From the NCBI GenBank assembly GCA_023898725.1, contig CP060236.1, forward strand, positions 248,001 through 312,000: a stretch of DNA of 64,000 bases. The letters run 5' to 3'. The DNA comes from Alphaproteobacteria bacterium (GTDB taxonomy: Bacteria; Pseudomonadota; Alphaproteobacteria; JAUHZC01). Every line of letters begins with the position of its first letter. Positions within the stretch are counted from its first letter, which is position 1. The position numbers were made by a program, and so were the translations under genes. Positions 17,236-26,868 of this stretch are shown in pieces. The notes under the pieces were generated by a model. The model saw only the letters and a program-made list of their open reading frames with translations. It was not told where the DNA came from and made no database searches.

Positions 17236-19295
17236 TAAGAAACCTGTATTTCTTCAAAGTTAGCTACTTTTTGCATCATCGTAATCGCTTTATTCAGCAA
17301 GCGTAAACGATTCTGACGCACCCGATGATCTGTTGCATTCACAACGACCGTGTTGAAAAAACCATCGATACTGTGACGCAAAGACGCAAGAGACTCCAGA
17401 GAACCTTTCATATCACGCTCATCAACCTGTAGAGCATTCAGCGCGGCATCCAAAGATTTCTCGGCTCGTTCCTGTAACAATACTTGGTCCACTTCTTGTG
17501 TGTAAGTTACGCCATCTTTAGCCTGTTCTTTTGATAGGATTGAATAGGCACGGGTAAACCCCTGAGACAAATTTTCACCATCCGATGACAAACAAAACAA
17601 TTGAATCGCCGTCGCATTGGCACGTACTGTTGCTAACGGTTCAATAAACAAGAATCGCTGCACCGCTCTGATGACATCATACCGTAAACCACTATCCTTC
17701 CAGAACACACTCAGGCGTTCTGTACAAAATGCGATAAGTTGTGTTGAAACATCCCCATGCGGAACGGTTAAACTGCCCGCATACCCTTCAATTGCCCATG
17801 CTAGTAATGTCCCTAGGGGGATATTAAGTTGTCCCTCCTCTAGAATACGCAACGCACCCAAAGCCGCTCGACGTAAGGCAAAGGGATCTTTTGATCCTGT
17901 GGGCTGGATCCCCACACCAAAAAAACCAACTAACGTATCAAGGCGGTCAGCAAGCGCCACGATTCTGCCCAGGGGTGTATGTGGGATATCATCCTTAGCA
18001 CTAACAGGGCGATAGTGCTCACCAATGGCCACAGCTGTTTCCGGTGAAACGCCTGTGGCATAATAACGACCCATCACCCCTTGAAGCTCTGGAAACTCAA
18101 TCACCATTTCTGTTGTTAGGTCGCACTTCGATAACCGTGCAGCATGTACTGCGTCCTCTCTGGGCTGCTCGACATGTGTTGCAATATGACCCGTCAGTTT
18201 TTCAAGACGCGCCACCTTGTCTGCCATACTTCCCAGCTGCGCATGAAACACAATCTGGGTTAATTTTTGCCCGTGATCTTCCAAGGACACGCTACTGTCA
18301 TTCTCATAAAAAAACCGCGCATCATTAAAGCGCGCCCTCAAGACCCGCTCATTTCCCTCAACAATATTCTGGCCATTCTGGACGGCTGGGCCATTAGAAA
18401 CAACCGCAAAATAGGGAGCTAAAACACCTGCACCATCATACATAGGAAAATAGCGCTGGTGGCGCTTCATCACTGTGACCAATAACTCGGTAGGCAAGTG
18501 CATAAAATCAGGATCAATCTTACCCATATAGGTCACCGGCCACTCCACAAGGCCAGCTACTTCGGTTAGAAGCTGCGCATCATTGTCACCCAAAAGCCCT
18601 TGTTGGGTAGCCAATGCTTTGACCTGATCGCGTATGGCTTGCTTGCGATCATTAAATGATAGCATTACATTGTTTTTCAAAAGCTGCTTTTTATAATCCT
18701 CACAATCGATCACTTGTAATGGGGTATTATCAATCAAGTAATGTCCCCTGGTCGCATGACCAAAGTGGATGGACATTCCCCCTCCAATATCCCATGTAAG
18801 TGGGACAACAGAACCGTTGAGAAGAGATAGACCATGATGAACAGGACGCACCCATGCTTGTGTGGATGTTCCCCAGCGCATTGATTTTGGCCAAGCAAAC
18901 GCTTCTAAAATTTCTGGGACCAACGTCACGAGCAACTCTTGCAGCGGGCGCCCCGGATGTGTGAGAGAAGCAAAATAAAACTCACCTTTTTCTATAGTGC
19001 GACGCTCCAATGTATTTAAAGAGCGTTCAACACTGCGAGCAAAACCGTCAATAGCTGCCTGGGGGGCGTCCACACGTGGTCCACGACGCTCTTCTGAGTA
19101 ATCAGGCTGTTTGTCTGGCAGTCCCGTGATGTGTGCGACCAAACGCCGCGGCGTTACATAGGTCTCGATTTGGGTATAAGTCAAGTGATGCGCCAGGAGT
19201 CTGTCATGAAACAACTGCGCTATTTGTTTTTCTGCCATTTCCTGAAAACGGGATGGCATTTCTTCCCCGTAAATTTCAAACAAATAATCAGACAT
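17235..19295 (-). CDS. glyS: Glycine--tRNA ligase beta subunit
   Basis: Beta chain of the bacterial alpha2-beta2 glycyl-tRNA synthetase, which contributes tRNA binding. The 686-residue product has the typical N terminus (LFEIYGEEMPSRF) and the GRIVALADRLDTLVGFFGVG segment. The C terminus is a helical anticodon-binding region (QNRLRLLNKAIT). Length is normal. The start ATG overlaps the glyQ stop by one base, and its own stop overlaps the tyrS start in the same way, suggesting translational coupling so subunits are made in proportion. Confidence 0.97.
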   Translation of the reverse strand: MSDYLFEIYGEEMPSRFQEMAEKQIAQLFHDRLLAHHLTYTQIETYVTPRRLVAHITGLPDKQPDYSEERRGPRVDAPQAAIDGFARSVERSLNTLERRTIEKGEFYFASLTHPGRPLQELLVTLVPEILEAFAWPKSMRWGTSTQAWVRPVHHGLSLLNGSVVPLTWDIGGGMSIHFGHATRGHYLIDNTPLQVIDCEDYKKQLLKNNVMLSFNDRKQAIRDQVKALATQQGLLGDNDAQLLTEVAGLVEWPVTYMGKIDPDFMHLPTELLVTVMKRHQRYFPMYDGAGVLAPYFAVVSNGPAVQNGQNIVEGNERVLRARFNDARFFYENDSSVSLEDHGQKLTQIVFHAQLGSMADKVARLEKLTGHIATHVEQPREDAVHAARLSKCDLTTEMVIEFPELQGVMGRYYATGVSPETAVAIGEHYRPVSAKDDIPHTPLGRIVALADRLDTLVGFFGVGIQPTGSKDPFALRRAALGALRILEEGQLNIPLGTLLAWAIEGYAGSLTVPHGDVSTQLIAFCTERLSVFWKDSGLRYDVIRAVQRFLFIEPLATVRANATAIQLFCLSSDGENLSQGFTRAYSILSKEQAKDGVTYTQEVDQVLLQERAEKSLDAALNALQVDERDMKGSLESLASLRHSIDGFFNTVVVNATDHRVRQNRLRLLNKAITMMQKVANFEEIQVS

Positions 19296-20167
19296 TACTT
19301 TGCTTCCTGTTTTTCGTTACGGATAATCCATGCCTGACACGCAGCGCGCGCAAGACTCCTCACCCGTGCAATGTAACCCGCACGCTCTGCTACACTAATG
19401 ACACCACGGGCATCCAGTAAATTAAAAGCGTGGCTTGCTTTAATACACTGCTCATAAGCTGGAATCGCTAAACCTTGCTCACTAAGGTGCTTACTTTGTG
19501 CTTCAGCATGATCAAAATGCTGAAATAAGTAATCCGGGTTTGATTCCATGAAATTGTATGCGCTAGCTTGTTGTTCATTCGCAAGAAAAATCTCTCCATA
19601 CGTAACACCCCGGGGGTTCCAAGTCAGCTCATAGACATTATCAACACCTTGCAAAGCCATTACCAAGCGCTCAAGCCCATAAGCAAGCTCCAAAGAAACA
19701 GGCGCACACGGAATTCCTCCCATTTGCTGAAAGTATGTATATTGGGTCACCTCAAGGCCATCACACCACACTTCCCATCCCAAACCTGATGCTCCCAGCG
19801 TTGGACCTTCCCAGTCATCTTCTACAAAACGAATGTCATGAGCGTGTATGTCAAACCCAATATGCGCCAGACTTTTTAAATACAAATCTTGTGCATCCTC
19901 AGGAGAAGGCTTCACAACAACTTGAAATTGGTGAAACATTTGTAAGCGGTTAGGGTTTTTTCCATAACGCCCATCTGTTGGGCGACGGCTTGGTTGTACA
20001 AACGCAGCCGACCACGCATCAGGTCCCAAACAACGCAGCGTCGTAGCAACATGAAAGGTTCCAGCACCCATCTCCATATCATAGGGTTGAAGGATGATAC
20101 ACCCATGCGCACCCCAAAACTGCTGGAGCTTAAAAATTACTTCTTGAAAAGAGGTTCCTTGAGACAT
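19295..20167 (-). CDS. glyQ: Glycine--tRNA ligase alpha subunit
   Basis: Alpha chain holding the class II catalytic site of the heterotetrameric glycyl-tRNA synthetase. The 290-residue reading has FQEVIFKLQQFWGAHGC at the N terminus, then the signature PYDMEMGAGTFHVATTLR and EVTQYTYFQQMGG. The frame is open for 18 more codons upstream (to 20221), but the ATG at 20167 gives the family's normal start, MSQGTSFQ. It lies 75 bp after pyrG in the leftward run. Confidence 0.97.
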   Translation of the reverse strand: MSQGTSFQEVIFKLQQFWGAHGCIILQPYDMEMGAGTFHVATTLRCLGPDAWSAAFVQPSRRPTDGRYGKNPNRLQMFHQFQVVVKPSPEDAQDLYLKSLAHIGFDIHAHDIRFVEDDWEGPTLGASGLGWEVWCDGLEVTQYTYFQQMGGIPCAPVSLELAYGLERLVMALQGVDNVYELTWNPRGVTYGEIFLANEQQASAYNFMESNPDYLFQHFDHAEAQSKHLSEQGLAIPAYEQCIKASHAFNLLDARGVISVAERAGYIARVRSLARAACQAWIIRNEKQEAK

Positions 20168-20242
20168 AACCAAAAACAATTTGTGTGGGCATAATTTAGC
20201 GCGAGCAACCTCTCTTGGCAAGAAGGGGCTCCATAATCCTTT

Positions 20243-21886
20243 TTAGCTATGGTTTTTTCCCATTCCCATAGCCCGCACCAGCCCATCGAACAACGGATGA
20301 GGGCGTGTCGGGCGAGAGCAAAACTCCGGATGAAACTGCACACCAATAAAATAGGGGTGGCTTGTTATTTCTACAATCTCAGGGAGATCACCCTCCGGAG
20401 ACATTCCCGAAAAAACAAAGCCTTTCTTTGCAAGATCAGGCACATATGTTGCACATACTTCATAGCGGTGGCGGTGACGCTCAACGATTGCTGAGCACCC
20501 ATAAAGTTTTTGAGCATGCGTTCCTGGTGCGAGTATACACGGATATGCCCCCAAGCGCATCGTTCCTCCCAAATCACCGCGTGTATGACGGTTGATTGTT
20601 TCGGTGTCTTTAATCCACTCAGTCATTAACCCAACAACAGGGTGTGGTGTTTCGCCAAACTCTGAGCTTCCTGCATCAGAAAGACCAAGAAGATTACGCG
20701 CAGCTTCAACAACCATCATTTGCATACCTAAGCAAATCCCCAAAACGGGCACTGCGTGTATGCGCGCATAGGTAATCGCACGTACTTTCCCCTCAACACC
20801 CCGGTGACCAAACCCCCCCGGAACTAAAATACCATCCAAGCCACCGAGTGTGTGGCCGATTCCTGCTTCATCCAGGGGCTCCAAGGACTCGCTATCAACC
20901 CAACGTATATGAACTTTTGTATTGTTTTGTGCTCCCGCATGAATGAGGGACTCGCAAATGGACTTATAAACATCTACAAGACCTGTGTATTTGCCAATAA
21001 TTCCCAACGTTACCTCCCGATTAGGCGCCTGAATACGGGACACAAAATTTATCCACGGCTCAATATTTGCAGGGTTTGTCGCTGGGTCATAACCAAAATA
21101 TTGCAAGACCTGTCGATCAAATCCTTCTTCGTGTAGGGCTTGAGGAACAGCATAAATTGTTGATACATCATGGGCAGCAATAACATTTTCAGGGCGAATA
21201 TTACAAAACAACGCTAGTTTTTCACGGGCACTCGCAGGAATCTCCACACTTGATCGACACACAAGTATATCTGGTTGAATACCAAGTCCCAAAAGCTCTT
21301 TCACCGAGTGTTGGGAGGGCTTCGTTTTGAGTTCTCCCGCAGCAGGGATATACGGAACCAGAGTTACATGCGCAAACAGTGTGCGCTCACGACCAAGATC
21401 GGCACGCAATTGACGTATGGCTTCAAGAAAAGGCAAACTTTCAATGTCCCCTACTGTTCCCCCAATTTCAATAATGCAATAATCGATACCATCATCAATA
21501 TCCCGCATCATGGCCTGTTTGATCATTGTGGTAACATGAGGAATGACCTGAATTGTTGCTCCTAGATAATCCCCGCGGCGTTCGGCCTCTATCACACTGC
21601 GGTAAATTTGGCCTGAAGAAACACTGTCGTAGCGGGTGCTTTGCTGGTCGGTAAAGCGCTCATAATGGCCTAAATCTAAATCAGTTTCAGCGCCGTCATG
21701 GGTTACAAAAACTTCACCATGCTGATAGGGACTCATCGTTCCAGGATCCACATTCAAATAGGGATCAAATTTTCGCATGTGTACCCGCAATCCTCGGGCT
21801 TGCAACAGTGCTGCTAGTGATGATCCACAGATTCCCTTCCCCAGAGACGAAACGACACCGCCCGTTATAAAAATATAGTGTGTCAT
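20243..21886 (-). CDS. pyrG: CTP synthase
   Basis: Makes CTP from UTP and glutamine. The 547-residue product has the N-terminal amidoligase domain starting ITGGVVSSLGKG and including DPYLNVDPGTMSP. The C-terminal class I glutamine amidotransferase domain has the nucleophile loop GICLGMQ and a catalytic HPEF near the end. The start codon overlaps the glmU stop by one base (TAATG), so it is coupled to glmU. Confidence 0.98.
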   Translation of the reverse strand: MTHYIFITGGVVSSLGKGICGSSLAALLQARGLRVHMRKFDPYLNVDPGTMSPYQHGEVFVTHDGAETDLDLGHYERFTDQQSTRYDSVSSGQIYRSVIEAERRGDYLGATIQVIPHVTTMIKQAMMRDIDDGIDYCIIEIGGTVGDIESLPFLEAIRQLRADLGRERTLFAHVTLVPYIPAAGELKTKPSQHSVKELLGLGIQPDILVCRSSVEIPASAREKLALFCNIRPENVIAAHDVSTIYAVPQALHEEGFDRQVLQYFGYDPATNPANIEPWINFVSRIQAPNREVTLGIIGKYTGLVDVYKSICESLIHAGAQNNTKVHIRWVDSESLEPLDEAGIGHTLGGLDGILVPGGFGHRGVEGKVRAITYARIHAVPVLGICLGMQMMVVEAARNLLGLSDAGSSEFGETPHPVVGLMTEWIKDTETINRHTRGDLGGTMRLGAYPCILAPGTHAQKLYGCSAIVERHRHRYEVCATYVPDLAKKGFVFSGMSPEGDLPEIVEITSHPYFIGVQFHPEFCSRPTRPHPLFDGLVRAMGMGKNHS

Positions 21887-23235
21887 TAGTTCATTCGTTT
21901 CTTACGGTAGCGTTTTGCACCATCAGCATAATGTTGCTGAGGGGACCGGGTAACACTCATGCTGTAATCCTCAACTGATTCTGTAACCACACTACCCGCA
22001 CCAATAATGCTTGCTTTACCAACGATAACAGGAGCAATTAAGCTTACATTTGCTCCTACAAACGCACCATCTTCAATGACGGTTTTGTGTTTCTCAAAAC
22101 CATCTGAATTGCACGTTACACTCCCTGCGCCCATTGTTACACCGTCGCCAATCTCTGAGTCGCCAACATACCCAAAGTGCTTCAGTAAAGTTTTCTCACC
22201 GATCGTACTCGCCTTGACTTCCCGAAAACCCCCAATGTGTGACCCTTTGCCCACAGTACTGTTTTTGCGAACATAAGCAAAAGGACCAATCGTTGCTTTG
22301 TTTCCAATAATTGACTCTTCAATCCGAGAATAGGGCAATATTTCCACATCAGAACCTACTTGCACACCCGAACCAAACGTTACATGGGGATGGATTAAGC
22401 TATCTTTCCCTATGCGTGTGTCATGCTGAAAATAAACCGTATCAGGGTCAACAAGTGTAACACCCGCCATCATAATTTCCTTACGACGACGCTCTTGAAA
22501 AGCCCGTTCCGCAATGCTCAGTTCATAACGGGAATTAATCCCCATAAGCTCTTCTTTTTCAACGGCCACACAATCCACATACAAGCCACTCTTGCGTGCG
22601 AGACAAACAGCATCTGTAAGGTAATACTCATGAGCCGCATTATCACACTCCAGCCGATCCAGTAAGCCACAGACATGCTGTGCCCGCAGAGCCATCACAC
22701 CCGAGTTACAGAGAGAGATTTGCTCCTGTCCCTCATCGAGGTCCTTGAACTCAATGATACGCTCAACCTTACCGTGCTTATCCGTAACCAGACGGCCATA
22801 GCGATTTTCTTCGTAATCATGAAAGGCCACCACGCTCACCCCTGCACCCAACTCACAAGCTTTAACCACTGGTGACAAGGTGTTTGTTTGAATGAGCGGG
22901 GTGTCACCAAACATTACCAACACAGTGCCTTGTGCGTTTGCAAAATGCTCTCTGGCACTAAGCACTGCGTGTCCTGTTCCTTTTTGTTCATGCTGCCAGG
23001 AGACATTGACACGTGGGTCTAGGCCCTCCACAAAATCTTTCACTGCTGTCATTTCAGGGCTTAAAACAACCACAATTTTGTCTGGATCAAGTCCTGCCGC
23101 AGCCATCACTACATGCCCCACCATGGGCAGTCCTCCAATCGGGTGCATGACCTTGGGGGTGTTGGAATGCATCCGCGTTCCCTTGCCCGCAGCCAGAACA
23201 ATAATTGTTAGTTTTTTTGTTGGATTCTGTACCAT
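21886..23235 (-). CDS. glmU: Bifunctional UDP-N-acetylglucosamine pyrophosphorylase / glucosamine-1-phosphate N-acetyltransferase
   Basis: Makes UDP-GlcNAc for peptidoglycan and lipopolysaccharide. The N-terminal nucleotidyltransferase domain shows LAAGKGTRMHS, the LMGINSRYEL linker helix follows, and the C-terminal half is a left-handed beta-helix of hexapeptide repeats (for example IGDGVTMGAGSV) with the acetyltransferase residues. The frame extends to 23265, but the ATG at 23235 gives a normal N terminus (MVQNPTKKLT), 449 residues. It is the first gene of the leftward operon. Confidence 0.97.
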   Translation of the reverse strand: MVQNPTKKLTIIVLAAGKGTRMHSNTPKVMHPIGGLPMVGHVVMAAAGLDPDKIVVVLSPEMTAVKDFVEGLDPRVNVSWQHEQKGTGHAVLSAREHFANAQGTVLVMFGDTPLIQTNTLSPVVKACELGAGVSVVAFHDYEENRYGRLVTDKHGKVERIIEFKDLDEGQEQISLCNSGVMALRAQHVCGLLDRLECDNAAHEYYLTDAVCLARKSGLYVDCVAVEKEELMGINSRYELSIAERAFQERRRKEIMMAGVTLVDPDTVYFQHDTRIGKDSLIHPHVTFGSGVQVGSDVEILPYSRIEESIIGNKATIGPFAYVRKNSTVGKGSHIGGFREVKASTIGEKTLLKHFGYVGDSEIGDGVTMGAGSVTCNSDGFEKHKTVIEDGAFVGANVSLIAPVIVGKASIIGAGSVVTESVEDYSMSVTRSPQQHYADGAKRYRKKRMN

Positions 23236-23413
23236 AACGGATCTTTCAACATAATTTTGGATCAAAATGGCACATTTGGGAATATTTTTCTATGCGTGTT
23301 TTGAAAACTTTGTACACACCCATAAGAGCAAGCAAAAAGAAAAAGAAATACTCCTCTTATAAATTTCTTATACGCTTGCGCCATTTTTATCCATGACCAC
23401 AGGAACAATAACG

Positions 23414-23707
23414 ATGCTCAAAAATATTTATCAAGCCAGACCTATGCTTTTGCTCAGGAATCTTTTTTATGTGATTAAGCGTCCGATACGCACTTTGACC
23501 TTGATGATCTTGCGCGCGCACCACGAACGCCAGTCGGGTGCTATGCGCCAAACAATTTTGTACAAATCTTTATCCTTCTCACGAACAAAAAATAAGAATT
23601 TCTGGGGGAGCCTTATATGGGAATCCCTGTATGGCTTGATAGGAGACCCTATAAAGGATCCATGGCTGGCAGTGGTTGCCATAACCGGCGTATTGTTTTT
23701 GCAATAA
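23414..23707 (+). CDS. Possible small membrane-associated protein, unknown
   Basis: The 658-bp gap between glmU and cvpA holds one plausible frame of 97 residues from an ATG at 23414, with AGGA nearby (an in-frame ATG at 23393 would add seven residues). The N terminus is basic and hydrophobic (RPMLLLRNLFYVIKRP). The C terminus ends in a short hydrophobic stretch (WLAVVAITGVLFLQ). I recognise no family, and an overlapping minus-strand frame weakens the case. The rest of the gap shows nothing I can name. Confidence 0.35.
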   Translation: MLKNIYQARPMLLLRNLFYVIKRPIRTLTLMILRAHHERQSGAMRQTILYKSLSFSRTKNKNFWGSLIWESLYGLIGDPIKDPWLAVVAITGVLFLQ

Positions 23708-23893
23708 TAACCACAAAGATCGTCAAATACATCACGTTTTGGCCGCGTAGATTTCTGCCAGACGAGGCGCCACCCCCCCTGGTAACGATCTGTCAGTAGT
23801 GTGTTTTATCCTGTGTCTATAAAGGTATTTTTCCCGTGGCAAGGACGTCCTGGGCGTGCTACGCTCACACAATAAACACGCAACGGAATACGT

Positions 23894-24466
23894 ATGTCTG
23901 AATTTTTTGATATTGCTGCGCTGGATTGGGTTATTGTTACCGTTATCTTTTTGTCTGTCATCATTGGCCTATGGCGTGGTTTTGTTGTCGAGTTTATGAG
24001 CTTGCTACCCTGGGCATCAGCAATAGCAGCAACAATATACGGAACACCTCATATTTTGCCCCATTTCTATCAACTTCTTGGCAAATCTTTTGTGGCAGAA
24101 ATCCTCGCTATGTTGAGCATCTTTATCATAACCGTGCTTTTTTTATCTGTGCTACGCCCGGGGGTGAAAGAAAAAGTACGGGAAAGTTCTTTATCAGGAT
24201 TTGATCGAGTAGTTGGGCTTATTTTTGGGGCAATCCGAGGAGTTGGGGTTATATGTTGTTTTTATATTGCCACCCTTACAATCTCAGATTACAAGAGGTG
24301 GCCTGATGCCGTTGAAAATGCCAAACTTATTCCTTACGTGGCTAGTATTAGCGAATGGATAGCTGATCAACTGCCGCCACGTGTGCGTGAGAAAATTCGC
24401 TTACCCGTTGAAACTACTCTTCCCGGGCCCTCCCTGCACGAATTACCTGATACTGAAGAAGCGTAG
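23894..24466 (+). CDS. cvpA: CvpA family inner-membrane protein
   Basis: The 190-residue protein has four predicted membrane segments and the family's signature near the N terminus (LDWVIVTVIFLSVIIGLWRG), plus the GFDRVVGLIFGAIRGV motif. CvpA proteins were named for colicin V production and are linked to envelope stress tolerance; the molecular activity is not settled. A Pro/Leu-rich cytoplasmic tail follows. It stands alone, 200 bp before galU. Confidence 0.88.
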   Translation: MSEFFDIAALDWVIVTVIFLSVIIGLWRGFVVEFMSLLPWASAIAATIYGTPHILPHFYQLLGKSFVAEILAMLSIFIITVLFLSVLRPGVKEKVRESSLSGFDRVVGLIFGAIRGVGVICCFYIATLTISDYKRWPDAVENAKLIPYVASISEWIADQLPPRVREKIRLPVETTLPGPSLHELPDTEEA

Positions 24467-24666
24467 GGGTTCCCATAAAGACAACACGGAGAATGTTGTG
24501 TGCTCGCCGATACACACAACAAAACCAATAACCCCCTTGATTTATGAAAACTTGCCAAGGGTAGCCAAGGTTCTGAATGAGGGTTTTCCCCACAACAACG
24601 TTCATTAAATGTTGCGTGGGTTGCTGAAAATCCTTAGGATGTCATATTCGTAATTTTTAAAGCTCC

Positions 24667-25533
24667 ATGACCCACATTCGCAAAGCGATATTTCCTGTTG
24701 GGGGCCTGGGAACACGTTTTTTGCCTGCAACAAAATCTGTACCAAAAGAGCTTCTACCCATTGTGGACAAACCCCTCATCCAATTTGCCGTAGATGAAGC
24801 AAGAGCTGCCGGCATTGAAGAGTTTATTTTTGTGACCTCTCGGGGGAAAGCGGCGATCGAAGACTACTTTGATATCAACTATGAGTTGGAACATTCTCTC
24901 GCTGAAGCCAACAAGGTGGATTTGCTGGATCGACTGAATCCATCAAACCTACCACCTGGACTGGCTTTTTTTACACGCCAACAAAAACCTCTGGGATTAG
25001 GTCATGCGGTCTGGTGCGCTCGGAAGTTTATTGGCAATGAGCCTTTCGCTGTCTTGTTACCCGACGATTTAATTATGGGAAAGGTTCCTTGTTTGAAACA
25101 AATGGTCGATGCATACGCCATGCACCCGGGTAACATTGTTGCGTCCATGGATGTGCCACCCCCCTGTGTAAGCAACTATGGAATCATCCAATTGTATAAT
25201 TCTCCTCTGCCTGGCACTGCCCTAAAAGCTGTGGCATCCGTTGTTGAAAAACCATCTCTTTCAGAAGCACCCTCTACACTTGCTGTGATTGGGCGTTATA
25301 TTTTACAACCAGACGTTTTTGATTTTCTCAGCAAACAAAAGAAAGGTACTGGGGGAGAAATTCAACTGACCGATGCTTTCAATCCTCTTATTGCATCCGG
25401 CCAACCCTTCCACGCCCTCACATTTGAAGGGACACGCTTTGATTGCGGATCGAAAGAAGGATATATTCAAGCAACCCTCTTTCGAGCTCGCACAGATGAA
25501 GAACTGTCCACAGAGTTTCGTGCCCACCTGTAA
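24667..25533 (+). CDS. galU: UTP--glucose-1-phosphate uridylyltransferase
   Basis: Forms UDP-glucose from UTP and glucose-1-phosphate for envelope polysaccharides. The 288-residue product has the nucleotide-binding start FPVGGLGTRFLPATKS, the VDKPLIQF segment, the LLPDDLI metal-site region, VEKPS and the GGEIQLTDAF motif. Length and motif order are those of bacterial GalU. A clear terminator follows at once. Confidence 0.97.
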   Translation: MTHIRKAIFPVGGLGTRFLPATKSVPKELLPIVDKPLIQFAVDEARAAGIEEFIFVTSRGKAAIEDYFDINYELEHSLAEANKVDLLDRLNPSNLPPGLAFFTRQQKPLGLGHAVWCARKFIGNEPFAVLLPDDLIMGKVPCLKQMVDAYAMHPGNIVASMDVPPPCVSNYGIIQLYNSPLPGTALKAVASVVEKPSLSEAPSTLAVIGRYILQPDVFDFLSKQKKGTGGEIQLTDAFNPLIASGQPFHALTFEGTRFDCGSKEGYIQATLFRARTDEELSTEFRAHL

Positions 25534-25548
25534 GACCTTTGTGTGAAG

Positions 25549-25568
25549 AAAGACTCCTGCGAGTCTTT
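25549..25568 (+). terminator. Rho-independent terminator after galU
   Basis: A perfect 8-bp stem AAAGACTC / GAGTCTTT with loop CTGC, the 3' arm running into TTTT, 16 bp after the galU stop. Confidence 0.8.
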
Positions 25569-25682
25569 TCCAAAGGCCACACATATACCCCCCTTACAAC
25601 AAGCCTGATAGTGCTAAGCACCATGAAACTCCATCCCAAAAGTCACCGTGTAACACCCCTGACTTGTTTTTACGAATACGAA

Positions 25683-26477
25683 TTACTCTAACGACACCGG
25701 TACCTCGGTAGTTTTATAAGCTTCCAATTGCCTATTCGTGCCCACCATTCGGGGTCCCATGACTTCATAGGTTTCTGGCGTATTTTCTTCCGTCGTAAGT
25801 GTTGGAAATTTTTGCACTGTTATGCGTATATTGGCACCACATACGGAAAATGCCTGACCAACACTCTCATGAACAGGGATATCCGTGGGTCCCATCACCA
25901 CGCCTGGTTTCTTAAAATCAATATTTCCCCAAACAATAGCGCGTTGGGGCTCAAGTCCTTTGGGTAACAACTCAATGGAATACAAGGCCGATGGTGTTTC
26001 TGGTGCGGCATAAAAACCCGCTGTTCCTCCCCACATTATTTTACTTTCACAAAGTCCAATAAAATCTGAGCAAATAACCCGCACATCGCCCGCTGCAGAC
26101 AAAAACCCACCACCACCATCGCGATACGCCGCTATATCCAGATTTAGGTCTCCGTTGGGAGAGGTAAACCCTTTTCTTGAAAAATCACAATCAAAAATCG
26201 TTTTCTCAAAAGGCTCTCCGTCTGAAAGAAAGCTGAACTCACGTCTCCTGAAAGAAATCTGCCCTTCATGGTAAAAAGGTTCTACCGTATGAGCGTTCTT
26301 TCCTTCGGAAAGACAAAAATCAAAAACATACTCCTCTCTTGGATCACGTAAGTATTTTCCTCTTGCATCGCGTAAGTATTCACCTGAAAAAGAACGAAAT
26401 GCACCTAAATCGCTGGGTACTTCATATGAAGCTAACAAAGGTAAAATTAACAATACAAGCAGAGACATACGGCGCAT
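25683..26477 (-). CDS. Exported protein of unknown function
   Basis: I do not recognise this 264-residue protein. It begins with a short Sec signal peptide (MRRMSLLVLLILPLLAS). The predicted mature part is mostly beta-strand in character, with Gly-rich turns (DGGGGFLSAAG) and four cysteines (DFC, DCD, ICSDFIGLC) plus one near VCGAN. A small tandem YLRD repeat lies near the start (GEYLRDARGKYLRDPREE). A periplasmic or outer-surface location is likely. It is isolated, convergent with galU and near tRNA-Met. Confidence 0.7.
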   Translation of the reverse strand: MRRMSLLVLLILPLLASYEVPSDLGAFRSFSGEYLRDARGKYLRDPREEYVFDFCLSEGKNAHTVEPFYHEGQISFRRREFSFLSDGEPFEKTIFDCDFSRKGFTSPNGDLNLDIAAYRDGGGGFLSAAGDVRVICSDFIGLCESKIMWGGTAGFYAAPETPSALYSIELLPKGLEPQRAIVWGNIDFKKPGVVMGPTDIPVHESVGQAFSVCGANIRITVQKFPTLTTEENTPETYEVMGPRMVGTNRQLEAYKTTEVPVSLE

Positions 26478-26694
26478 TCTTTTTCCTCACATACAGCATG
26501 TTCGTTACGCATGAAAAAAACTCTACACTGAAATGAACGCAAAAAAAAGCCTGAAAAATCAACTATGGTGCGCATCGTGCTGTAAGAAGAGCAATTACAA
26601 TAATCGCTGATAAGAAAGGTATTCCTCTTGGTACAAACAAGACATAGAGTAATTGCTGTTGAAAAGTGTCTCTATATTTTATTAGATATTTTTA

Positions 26695-26771
26695 TGGTAG
26701 CGGAGGAGGGATTTGAACCCCCGACACGCGGATTATGATTCCGCTGCTCTAACCAACTGAGCTACTCCGCC
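26695..26771 (-). tRNA. tRNA-Met (CAT), elongator
   Basis: A 77-nt cloverleaf with encoded CCA on the minus strand. Acceptor GGCGGAG pairs with CTCCGCT (one G-U), the D arm is GCTCAGTTGGTTAGAGC, and the anticodon stem GCGGA/TCCGC carries loop ATCATAA. The anticodon CAT could in principle be the lysidine-modified Ile2 tRNA, but the stem sequence matches my recollection of the alphaproteobacterial elongator tRNA-Met. Confidence 0.93.
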
Positions 26772-26868
26772 ACAAAATATAGACGATATGGATAGCCCCA
26801 ACACCCAGTGCTTGTCAAGGACATCTATACAAAATCGCCTGTGAGCAAAGGAAAAATTTTCTCTGATT

